Assembly (NCBI GenBank): GCA_007896885.1
Contig: VOIU01000001.1
Span: 310,001 to 374,000, forward strand
Source of the DNA: Bacteroidaceae bacterium HV4-6-C5C
GTDB lineage: Bacteria > Bacteroidota > Bacteroidia > Bacteroidales > Bacteroidaceae
Direction of reading: 5' to 3'
Length of the DNA: 64,000 nt
Positions 9,626 to 17,450 of this stretch are shown here, in pieces. The position numbers and the translations under genes were made by a program. The notes below the pieces were generated by a model that saw only the letters and a list, made by a program, of their open reading frames with translations, had not been told where the DNA came from and made no database searches. Position 1 is the first letter of the stretch. The number at the start of each line of letters is the position of its first letter.

Positions 9626-10066
9626 ATGGAAGAAATAAAATTCAAACACACCCTCCCTCTACAAATACGCTTTAACGACGTAGACAAGTTTGGACACGTT
9701 AATAATACGGTTTATTTTTCTTTTTATGATTTAGGAAAAACCGAATACTTTGCATCTGTATGTCCTAATGTAGATTGGGAGAAAGACGGCATAGTAGTGG
9801 TGCACATTGACGTAGATTTTCTTACTCAAATATATGGTTCTGATCACGTTGCAGTACAGACTGCTGTTACCGAAATAGGAACAAAGAGTTTTCAATTAGC
9901 TCAACGGGTTATTGACATTGAAAGTGGAGAAGTTAAATGCATCTGCCGCTCGGTGATGGTCACTTTTGATCTAGAAAATCACGAGTCTAAGGCTTTAACA
10001 GAAGAGTGGGTTAATGCTATTTGCACTTATGAAGGTAAGGATTTGAGGAGGAAGAAACACGGATAA
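9626..10066 (+). CDS. acyl-CoA thioesterase, hotdog fold (YbgC/4HBT type)
   Basis: A 146-residue single-domain hotdog protein. The motif RFNDVDKFGHVNNTVYFSFYD around residues 14-34 holds the catalytic Asp of the 4-hydroxybenzoyl-CoA thioesterase group (Asp-x-x-Gly-His-Val-Asn-Asn). Such enzymes hydrolyse acyl-CoA thioesters in the cytosol; the natural substrate is not predictable. The gene stands alone, divergent from the Sua5-like gene, with its own promoter box. Confidence 0.85.
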   Translation: MEEIKFKHTLPLQIRFNDVDKFGHVNNTVYFSFYDLGKTEYFASVCPNVDWEKDGIVVVHIDVDFLTQIYGSDHVAVQTAVTEIGTKSFQLAQRVIDIESGEVKCICRSVMVTFDLENHESKALTEEWVNAICTYEGKDLRRKKHG

Positions 10067-10140
10067 AGTCGATATATATAAAGCATAGGAATCTCTTAGC
10101 CCCGTTGCTTTTACTTTCTCAAGCAAGCAGACAAAACCAA

Positions 10141-10908
10141 TTATCCCAAGGTATAAACATAGTGATTCTCTGTACTACGGTTTTCATCATATTTAAATCC
10201 TTCCCATGAGAACGATTGCAATTGTTCAGGATCGGCAATGCGATCCTTTATGGCTAACCGTGTCATTTCGCCCCGGCACATCTTAACATATATGACAACA
10301 GTAGCAAGACGCCCTGCTTTCCATACATGAAAATCGGGAGTTACTACCCGTACTTCACGCTGAACACGATTCCAATCGAACAAGTTCTGCATTTCAGCAC
10401 TGGCAAGATTCAGCAAAACACCTCCTTTTTCTTTAATGCTCTCTATAAACCAGTCGGTCAACAAAGGTTTCCAATATTCAAACATGGTCCTACCCCCTCT
10501 TTCCGGTAATCGAGCATCTCCCTCCAAGCGGTAAGTCTTTATAGCATCCAAAGGACGGAGTAGCCCGTATAGAAAAGAGGTTATACGTAAATGATCCTGT
10601 GCATAAAGTAAATCATCTATCGAAAAATCTTTCGGAGAAATACGCTTATAAACAGCTCCTGTATAAGCAAAAATAGCAGGCATTGCTTTGTTCACTGGCG
10701 AAGAGAAATCCTGATAACGTAAATAATTATCAGCAGCAATCTTCGAATTCACCCGTAATAATCTTTCTAATTTTCCAGGCGAATATTGCGACACATACAA
10801 TGCATTATGCAAAGCTTCTTTCTGAAAATATGGAACAGATATGAGTGGAGTCTCCGTCTCTACAAAATTATTCGCCATTGTTTTGGCACATGAGATAAAT
10901 GTCAGCAT
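10141..10908 (-). CDS. yaaA: YaaA-family peroxide stress protein
   Basis: A 255-residue cytosolic protein of the YaaA/DUF328 family. It begins MLTFISCAKTMANNF, the family's ISPAKT-like N-terminus with Cys in place of Pro, has YTGAVYKRISPKDFSIDDL and FLYGLLRPLDAIKTYRLE, and ends with the conserved KDRIADPEQLQSFSWEGF region. In E. coli YaaA lowers intracellular free iron under H2O2 stress; the fold binds DNA. It is a single gene with a TACTTTTG box 57 bases upstream. Confidence 0.93.
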   Translation of the reverse strand: MLTFISCAKTMANNFVETETPLISVPYFQKEALHNALYVSQYSPGKLERLLRVNSKIAADNYLRYQDFSSPVNKAMPAIFAYTGAVYKRISPKDFSIDDLLYAQDHLRITSFLYGLLRPLDAIKTYRLEGDARLPERGGRTMFEYWKPLLTDWFIESIKEKGGVLLNLASAEMQNLFDWNRVQREVRVVTPDFHVWKAGRLATVVIYVKMCRGEMTRLAIKDRIADPEQLQSFSWEGFKYDENRSTENHYVYTLG

Positions 10909-11241
10909 AAAAGACTAATTATATTTCTAGATAACAAATATATATTATAAATCGCGAATATGAGCAAAAGTACATTAAGAAAGTACCTGTGCAGCTTGAA
11001 AAGTTTTCAGTTGATTTACCCATCATTACACAACTTTTTCGTACTTTTACACCTTTGAAGAGAAAAACAGATGTCTTCAAGATTATCCCCAAACAAGATA
11101 TAGGAACGGTACATGCTTTTTTAGTATAAGAAGGCACTTCAGCACAGGATGGCTAAAGTTATATCGTTCTTAATTTCGTAAAGCTGGAATGTAGAATCAT
11201 TCTTCAGCCACTTAGATAGAAAAAGAAAAATAATATATAAA
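10909..11241. other. 333-base divergent intergenic region yaaA/recJ
   Basis: It carries the yaaA promoter box (10965-10972, minus) and a near match TACTTTTA on the plus strand around 11042-11049 that could serve recJ. A 72-codon minus-strand frame here (10919-11137) has no family resemblance and overlaps the promoter, so I do not call it. No RNA gene was recognised. Confidence 0.5.
10965..10972 (-). promoter_or_regulatory. -7 promoter box of yaaA
   Basis: The minus strand reads TACTTTTG (TAnnTTTG), 57 bases before the yaaA start at 10908. Confidence 0.5.
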
Positions 11242-12957
11242 ATGGCTCACAAATGGAATTATCAACCCATTACACCCGAACAGGAAGAAATAAGTCAGAG
11301 ATTGGCTAAGGAACTAGGTATTAGTCCTATTCTTGGAAAACTATTGGTAGAACGAGGAATTACTAATCCACAGGAAGCTAAAAAATTCTTTCGTCCTCAA
11401 TTACCTGATTTGCACGACCCATTCTTAATGAAAGATATGGATATTGCAGTGGAACGCCTCAACAAGGCGATGGGAAAAAAAGAACGTATTATGGTTTACG
11501 GAGATTACGATGTGGACGGAACCACCTCGGTATCTCTAGTGTACAAATTCATTCAGCAATTTTATTCGAATATTGATTACTATATCCCCGATCGATATAA
11601 TGAGGGATATGGGGTTTCAAGAAAAGGAGTAGACTATGCTTTCGAGACCGGTGTAAAGCTGATCATTGTGTTGGACTGTGGTATAAAAGCCGTAACAGAA
11701 ATTACTTATGCCAAAGAGAAAGGCATTGACTTTATTATCTGTGACCATCATGTGCCTGATGAAATCTTACCTCCGGCAACAGCAATTCTTAATGCAAAGC
11801 GCATTGACAACACCTATCCGTATGAACATCTTGCGGGGTGTGGTGTAGGGTTTAAGTTCATGCAGGCATTTGCTATGAGCAATGGTATTGATTTCCATAA
11901 CTTAATTCCTCTATTGGATCTAGTTGCGGTAAGTATCGCTTCGGATATCGTTCCTATAATGGGAGAAAACCGTATATTGGCTTATCATGGTCTGAAGCAA
12001 TTGAACAGCAATCCAAGTGTAGGAATGAAAGCGATTATCGACGTATGCGGGTTAAAAGATAAAGAGATAACTGTCAGCGATATCGTTTTCAAGATAGGAC
12101 CACGCATTAATGCTTCCGGCCGTATACAAAACGGAAAAGAGGCTGTCGACTTATTAATAGAAAAAGACTTATCCATCGCATTGGAAAAAGCTTCACAGAT
12201 TAATCAATACAACGAAACCCGCAAAGATCTCGATAAATCGATGACAGAAGAGGCTAATCAGATTGTCGGTAATTTAGAAGGTCTTTCCGAACGTCGTTCT
12301 ATTGTGCTATACAATGAAGACTGGCATAAAGGGGTGATAGGTATTGTCGCTTCAAGATTGACGGAAGTCTATTATCGTCCTGCCGTAGTGCTGACTCGCA
12401 CGGACAATATGGCCACAGGCTCTGCACGCTCAGTATCGGGTTTTGATGTATATAAAGCTGTAGAATATTGCCGCGACTTATTAGAGAATTTTGGAGGTCA
12501 CACTTATGCAGCAGGACTCTCTATGAAAGTGGAAAATGTTCCGGAATTTATAAAACGATTTGAAGAATATGTTTCTCAAAATATCCTCCCGGAGCAGACT
12601 AGTTCTGTCATTAAAATTGATGCTGAAATAGACTTTAAGGATATCAGCCCTAAATTCTTCAGTGATTTGAAGAAGTTCAACCCTTTTGGTCCGGAGAATA
12701 CGAAACCGATCTTTTGCACGCACAATGTATATGATTACGGAACAAGTAAAGTTGTAGGACGTGATCAGGAACACATCAAGCTGGAATTGGTAGATAATAA
12801 GTCCAACAATGTAATGAATGGTATAGCGTTCGGGCAAAGTTCACACGTACGTTTTATTAAAACTCGCCGTTCGTTCGATATCTGCTATACAGTTGAAGAA
12901 AATACGCATAAGCGTGGAGAAGTGCAATTACAGATTGAGGACATTAAACCGGATTAA
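11242..12957 (+). CDS. recJ: single-stranded-DNA-specific 5'-3' exonuclease RecJ
   Basis: A 571-residue exonuclease of RecF-pathway recombination and mismatch/base-excision repair. The DHH core shows VYGDYDVDGTTSVSLVYKF, VLDCGIKAV and ICDHHVPDE; the DHHA1 domain has FGGHTYAAGLSMK; the C-terminal OB-like domain includes LKKFNPFGPENTKPIF. All metal-binding motifs are intact and the length is normal. recQ, its functional partner, follows about 205 bases downstream on the same strand. Confidence 0.97.
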   Translation: MAHKWNYQPITPEQEEISQRLAKELGISPILGKLLVERGITNPQEAKKFFRPQLPDLHDPFLMKDMDIAVERLNKAMGKKERIMVYGDYDVDGTTSVSLVYKFIQQFYSNIDYYIPDRYNEGYGVSRKGVDYAFETGVKLIIVLDCGIKAVTEITYAKEKGIDFIICDHHVPDEILPPATAILNAKRIDNTYPYEHLAGCGVGFKFMQAFAMSNGIDFHNLIPLLDLVAVSIASDIVPIMGENRILAYHGLKQLNSNPSVGMKAIIDVCGLKDKEITVSDIVFKIGPRINASGRIQNGKEAVDLLIEKDLSIALEKASQINQYNETRKDLDKSMTEEANQIVGNLEGLSERRSIVLYNEDWHKGVIGIVASRLTEVYYRPAVVLTRTDNMATGSARSVSGFDVYKAVEYCRDLLENFGGHTYAAGLSMKVENVPEFIKRFEEYVSQNILPEQTSSVIKIDAEIDFKDISPKFFSDLKKFNPFGPENTKPIFCTHNVYDYGTSKVVGRDQEHIKLELVDNKSNNVMNGIAFGQSSHVRFIKTRRSFDICYTVEENTHKRGEVQLQIEDIKPD

Positions 12958-12970
12958 GAGAGATTGCATT

Positions 12971-13120
12971 CTAAAATATACCGAACAACCCAATGCAAAA
13001 TCCGGGGTAGGATATAATAAGGATAAGAATGCCTCCGATGATGTAGTTTAGACAGACAAGTAAGTAGCGTAATCGCTGCTGTTTTTGATCTTTACTTTTA
13101 AAACCTTTTCTTTGTGTCAA
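12971..13120 (-). CDS. possible 49-codon single-pass membrane protein between recJ and recQ
   Basis: A minus-strand frame reads a Lys/Arg/Gln-rich start (TQRKGFKSKDQKQQRLR) followed by a hydrophobic stretch (YLLVCLNYIIGGILILIIS) and the tail YPGFCIGLFGIF before a TAG stop. That is the layout of a small inner-membrane protein with a basic cytoplasmic N-terminus. No in-frame ATG exists upstream, so the start would be TTG at 13120, unusual for this organism, and no promoter was found. I do not recognise a family. It could be a genuine small protein or a chance frame. Confidence 0.4.
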   Translation of the reverse strand: MTQRKGFKSKDQKQQRLRYLLVCLNYIIGGILILIISYPGFCIGLFGIF

Positions 13121-13162
13121 ATCAACAGAGAAGTATAAGTTATATATAACATCGGGTACAAA

Positions 13163-15049
13163 GTGTACAAAGAGATTTTAAAACAATATTGGGGATATGA
13201 TTGCTTCCGCGATTTACAGGAAGAAATTATCACCAGTATTGGTGAAGGCAGAGATACCTTGGGACTAATGCCGACAGGAGGTGGTAAATCGATTACCTTT
13301 CAGGTGCCGGCATTAGCAAAAGATGGATTGTGTCTCGTGGTTACCCCTTTAATCGCGCTGATGAAAGATCAGGTACAGAACCTGAAAAGCCGCGGCATAA
13401 AGGCTCTTGCCATTTACTCCGGAATGACCAGACAAGAGATTATCATTGCACTGGAAAACTGCATATTCGGCAACTACAAATTCTTATATATCTCCCCCGA
13501 GCGGCTTGACACCGAGATCTTTCGCGTTAAACTTGCAAAGATCAAGGTCAGCATGATCACTGTGGATGAAAGCCACTGCATATCACAATGGGGATACGAC
13601 TTCAGACCGGCGTACCTCAAAATAGCCGAAATACGTCAGTTATTGCCTAATGTTCCCGTATTGGCCCTGACAGCGACCGCAACCCCAGAGGTCGTCAAAG
13701 ATATTCAGAAACGACTCCATTTTAAAGAAGAGAATGTCTTTCGAATGAGCTTTGAGCGGAAGAATCTTGCATACATCGTTCGTCAGACGGAGAATAAGAC
13801 CGGAGAACTCCTACATATTTTGAAATCAATTCCGGGTAGTGCCATTGTTTATGTACGCAATAGAAGACGTACCAAAGAAATAACGGAATTACTAAACGGA
13901 GAAGGGTTCATTGCCGACTTCTACCATGCGGGACTTGATGATGCAACCAAGGATATCCGCCAGCAACGTTGGCAGAAAGGAGAAAGTCGGGTTATCGTCG
14001 CCACAAATGCTTTTGGAATGGGCATTGATAAACCGGATGTACGATTAGTGGTACATCTCGATTTACCTGATTCCCCCGAAGCTTACTTCCAGGAAGCCGG
14101 ACGGGCTGGCAGAGACGGAGAGAAGGCTTATGCGGTAATCTTATATGCTAAATCGGATAAAACCACTTTAAATAAACGTGTACCTGATACTTTTCCCGAC
14201 AAAGAATATATACGGCAGGTCTATGAACATTTGCAGTATTATTATCAAATGGCAATGGGTGATGGACAGGATTGCATCAGAGAATTCAATATTGAGGATT
14301 TCTGCCGAAAATTTAAATACTTCCCGGTTCCGGTCAATAGTGCCTTAAAGATATTGACACAGGCAGGTTATCTGGAATATACCGACGAACAGGATAATGC
14401 TTCCAGAGTATTTTTTACTGTGCGTCGTGAAGAACTTTACAAACTACATAAGCTTGGTGATGAAGCGGATAAACTTATCCAAGTAATCCTGCGTTCATAC
14501 ACGGGACTATTCACCGACTATACTTTCATTAATGAAGATTCCATAGCTATACGTAGTGGGCTGACCAGGCAGCAAGTATATGATATTCTCATCCGGTTAT
14601 CCAAATTGCACATCGTAGATTATATTCCACACAAGAAGACTCCTTATATTATTTATACACGTGAGCGAGTTGATAGTGCCCAACTCCAAATACCGTATAG
14701 CGTATACGAAGAACGAAAAGAGCGCTATAAAGTACGCATTAAAGCCATTATAGATTACGTTACCACAGATACCACCTGTCGTAGTCGAATGTTATTGCGC
14801 TATTTCGGAGAGAAGAATGAGCATAAATGTGGAATATGCGACACCTGCATCAGCCAGCGTGATACAATGGAACAGACCTCTCAATCCGAGCTAAAGGAAA
14901 AAATACTAAGTTTGGTGGAGCAGAGTGCACAAACTCCCGCACATCTGGTAGGGCAAATCACTGAAGACAAAGAACTTGTCGCCACGTGTATTCGCGAATT
15001 ATTAGAAGACGGTGAGTTGAAATCGAATAACGGGATACTTTCCATCTAA
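13163..15049 (+). CDS. recQ: RecQ-family ATP-dependent DNA helicase
   Basis: A 628-residue superfamily 2 3'-5' helicase. Walker A MPTGGGKS at 36-43, a DESH Walker B box (135-138) followed by CISQWGYDFRP, TATATP motif III, and the motif VI region QEAGRAGRDGE are all present. The RecQ zinc-binding region is LRYFGEKNEHKCGICDTC. No HRDC domain is seen; the C-terminus ends in a short helical/winged segment. The start is GTG at 13163, which fits the family N-terminus. It lies downstream of recJ, consistent with their joint action in resecting DNA ends. Confidence 0.95.
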   Translation: MYKEILKQYWGYDCFRDLQEEIITSIGEGRDTLGLMPTGGGKSITFQVPALAKDGLCLVVTPLIALMKDQVQNLKSRGIKALAIYSGMTRQEIIIALENCIFGNYKFLYISPERLDTEIFRVKLAKIKVSMITVDESHCISQWGYDFRPAYLKIAEIRQLLPNVPVLALTATATPEVVKDIQKRLHFKEENVFRMSFERKNLAYIVRQTENKTGELLHILKSIPGSAIVYVRNRRRTKEITELLNGEGFIADFYHAGLDDATKDIRQQRWQKGESRVIVATNAFGMGIDKPDVRLVVHLDLPDSPEAYFQEAGRAGRDGEKAYAVILYAKSDKTTLNKRVPDTFPDKEYIRQVYEHLQYYYQMAMGDGQDCIREFNIEDFCRKFKYFPVPVNSALKILTQAGYLEYTDEQDNASRVFFTVRREELYKLHKLGDEADKLIQVILRSYTGLFTDYTFINEDSIAIRSGLTRQQVYDILIRLSKLHIVDYIPHKKTPYIIYTRERVDSAQLQIPYSVYEERKERYKVRIKAIIDYVTTDTTCRSRMLLRYFGEKNEHKCGICDTCISQRDTMEQTSQSELKEKILSLVEQSAQTPAHLVGQITEDKELVATCIRELLEDGELKSNNGILSI

Positions 15050-15191
15050 GTACGTCCATATTCTAATAATTATCGACAGAGCATTGTATAATAGAGAAAA
15101 ATACCTTTCATTTGTAGAAATAAAAGAAACTAAAAGCATACCTGCCAAATAAAATAAGGTTAGCAATGTAACATACTAAAAGAAAAACATT

Positions 15192-16154
15192 ATGGGCTTT
15201 TTAAAATCACTTTTCTCCGGTAACGCACAGCAAAACACGGAAAATGACAAACAGAAAAACATCCAAAAGAAATTTGATATTTTCAAGTATGACGGCATGC
15301 GCGCGCAACGGGCAGGGCAGATAGATTTTGCCATTAAGTTCTTTACTGAGGCGATTGCTCTACAAAAGGATTTTGAAACAATGAATTACCTTTCCCAAGC
15401 TTATATTCAAAAAGGAGAATTGGATGATGCCGGTGAATTATTACAGGAAATGCTAGAGTTGGAACCAGAGCATACTGAAACTTATCTTGTTTTGGCAAAC
15501 ATCAACTTTATGCAGGAGAAGTATGAAGACATGGGTAGGTACGCCAAAAAAGTGATTGAGTTGCAAAAAGAGAATGCCTCTGCACATTATTTATTGGGGA
15601 AATCGGAGCATTACTTAAAGAATGACATCATGGCCATCGCTTCTCTGACTCAGGCTATACAATTAAAGAACAATTACATAGAAGCTCTTTTGTTGCGTGC
15701 GGATATTCTGATTTCATTAAATCAGTATAAAGAAGCCGCAGAAGATGTCGACTTGATTCTGAATGAAAATGCAGAAGATGAAGCTGCGTTACTATTACAC
15801 GGGCAGATACAAGAAGCGACGGGTAATGGAGAAGAAGCCGAGAAAGACTATTTATACGTTATAGAACTAAACCCTTTCAACGAACAGGCTTTTCTTAAAT
15901 TAGGAAAGTATTTCACAGACAAGGGAGAAGCTTCAAAAGCGATTGAACTATATAATGAAGCTGTTGAGCTAAACCCAAACTTTACTCAAGCTTATCATGA
16001 ACGCGGCCGTGCCAAACTTATCAGCGGAGACAAGGATGGCTCGATAGAAGATCTCAAAAAGGCTCTTGAACTAGATCCGAAAGGAAATGAAAACCTTACC
16101 GGAAAGTTTGAGAATTCCGAAGTCAAACCAGAGACAATACCCGGCATATTCTAA
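15192..16154 (+). CDS. tetratricopeptide repeat protein
   Basis: A 320-residue protein made of about seven TPR units from residue 35 to 305. Examples are YLVLANINFMQEKYEDMGRY and AFLKLGKYFTDKGEASKAIE. The N-terminus (MGFLKSLFSGNAQQ) is amphipathic, not a clear signal peptide, so it is probably cytosolic. TPR arrays are protein-binding scaffolds; no partner is evident. It follows recQ by 142 bases. A near-consensus TACCTTTC at 15102-15109 could be its promoter. Confidence 0.8.
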   Translation: MGFLKSLFSGNAQQNTENDKQKNIQKKFDIFKYDGMRAQRAGQIDFAIKFFTEAIALQKDFETMNYLSQAYIQKGELDDAGELLQEMLELEPEHTETYLVLANINFMQEKYEDMGRYAKKVIELQKENASAHYLLGKSEHYLKNDIMAIASLTQAIQLKNNYIEALLLRADILISLNQYKEAAEDVDLILNENAEDEAALLLHGQIQEATGNGEEAEKDYLYVIELNPFNEQAFLKLGKYFTDKGEASKAIELYNEAVELNPNFTQAYHERGRAKLISGDKDGSIEDLKKALELDPKGNENLTGKFENSEVKPETIPGIF

Positions 16155-16493
16155 CCCGGCATAAATCTCATACATACCTTTATTTATACGACCCTTTCCA
16201 TAAAGTGTTTAAGCTGTTTGTACATTCACAGTACGACTGTTATAGGAATCCTATAATAGGATTCCCGGAATGGTAATATATGATTCATAGAATAGTATAA
16301 TATGATTCTATATTCAAGAGGTTAATGAAATCGCTTCAGAAAGACTATTAAATACAAAGAAGATAATCGGGAAAGAATCACGAATAAGCAGTGCAAAATA
16401 CTTATCGAGAGTATACCGGGAGTATTCCCCGTATCCTTTTTTAGTATCACCAAGTGAAAATGGAGCACAAGTCCAGCGATATCACGGGATTTG
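16155..16493. other. 339-base intergenic region with AT-rich dyads
   Basis: The region lies between the convergent TPR and hemolysin III genes. It has a 9-bp hairpin GGAATCCTA/TAGGATTCC with a 3-base loop (16245-16265), a weaker AT-rich dyad just after it (ATAGAAT...ATTCTAT), and a candidate plus-strand terminator (16413-16442). No coding potential was seen. Confidence 0.5.
16413..16442 (+). terminator. candidate intrinsic terminator downstream of the TPR gene
   Basis: ATACCGGG pairs with CCCCGTAT with one mismatch around a 6-base loop and is followed by six T residues at 16437-16442. It lies 260 bases past the TPR stop, so assignment to that gene is tentative. Confidence 0.35.
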
Positions 16494-17159
16494 TCAGAGA
16501 ATCATATAGATAGCAATAATATGACATATACTCCCACCTAAAACAAAGAAATGAAATACTGTATGCATATATTGTTTCTTAGTTAATGAGTAAAACACCG
16601 CACCTATAATATAAGAAATGCCACCAGCGATAAGCCAATATAAAGCATTCAAATGCCCAGCCTGACCTAACACATCAACTAACGGTTTAAAAGCCACCAA
16701 TACGGAGCAACCCATTATGATATAGCAGGCAGTTTCCAGATAGCTATGCTTCTGATACCTTCTAAAGCTGACAAATGCACCTATAATAGCAGATAGCCAG
16801 ACAAAAGAAAACAACGACCATCCCCACCAGCCTACTTCTCTTAAAGTAACAAGGGTAAAAGGAGTGTATGTACCTGCGATATGTACGTAGATTAAAGCAT
16901 GATCCCACTTTTGAAGAAAACGTTTTCTTTTTCCCTCTTTACACCCGTGGTAGCAAGTCGAGATGATATAGCAGGACAACATGCCGCACAAATAAACAAT
17001 TACGCTGGCTACTGCCCAACCGCCTCGATCGAATGCTTTCGACAAGAGTAGTCCTCCCGTTCCCAATCCTAATAAAATACCAATAGCATGAGAAATAGTA
17101 TTCGCTTGTTCTTCTCTATCCGAATATGTTCTTGTTCTGACCAACTGTTCCATTGTCAT
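16494..17159 (-). CDS. hemolysin III / PAQR-family membrane protein (YqfA-like)
   Basis: About 221 residues from MTMEQLVRTRTYSDREEQAN with seven predicted membrane helices. Family marks include EEQANTISHAIGILLGLG, the CYHGCKEGKRKRFLQKWDHALIYVHIAGTY stretch in two parts around residues 70-100, and a C-terminal HTVFHFFVLGGSICH carrying the conserved histidines. Bacterial members are annotated as hemolysin III, but most probably act in membrane lipid homeostasis; the His/Asp set suggests a metal site. An ATG 33 bases further upstream is possible but adds residues unlike the family. Confidence 0.85.
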   Translation of the reverse strand: MTMEQLVRTRTYSDREEQANTISHAIGILLGLGTGGLLLSKAFDRGGWAVASVIVYLCGMLSCYIISTCYHGCKEGKRKRFLQKWDHALIYVHIAGTYTPFTLVTLREVGWWGWSLFSFVWLSAIIGAFVSFRRYQKHSYLETACYIIMGCSVLVAFKPLVDVLGQAGHLNALYWLIAGGISYIIGAVFYSLTKKQYMHTVFHFFVLGGSICHIIAIYMIL

Positions 17160-17450
17160 ATTATATCTTTTGTAATAACTTTCATTAAGCAAAGGAGCAA
17201 AGATAGAATATTAAATGACATAATATAAATAACCGACTGAAGAACGATAATACTTACCGAAAAAATGATTCGTTCGCTAGCCAGTGTGGTTGAATTGTCT
17301 AAATGCAAGACAACATAGTACATATCCGTGCCATTTATCATATATTGTAAAATACCGATTAACAATTCTGTTTTTTTTTATTTAATTTGTCATCAGAAAT
17401 CATGAGCAAGATAGGCAAAAGAGAAAAAATAATTCTATAACAAAAACACT

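Noticed and set aside
10919..11137. 72-codon minus-strand frame upstream of yaaA
   Set aside because: It overlaps the yaaA promoter box, has a low-complexity Cys/Ser/Tyr-rich translation, no family resemblance and no start signal. It reads as chance.
17156..17365. 69-codon minus-strand frame upstream of the hemolysin III gene
   Set aside because: Composition is unlike a protein and it sits in the upstream region of a well-supported gene. No homology pattern is seen.
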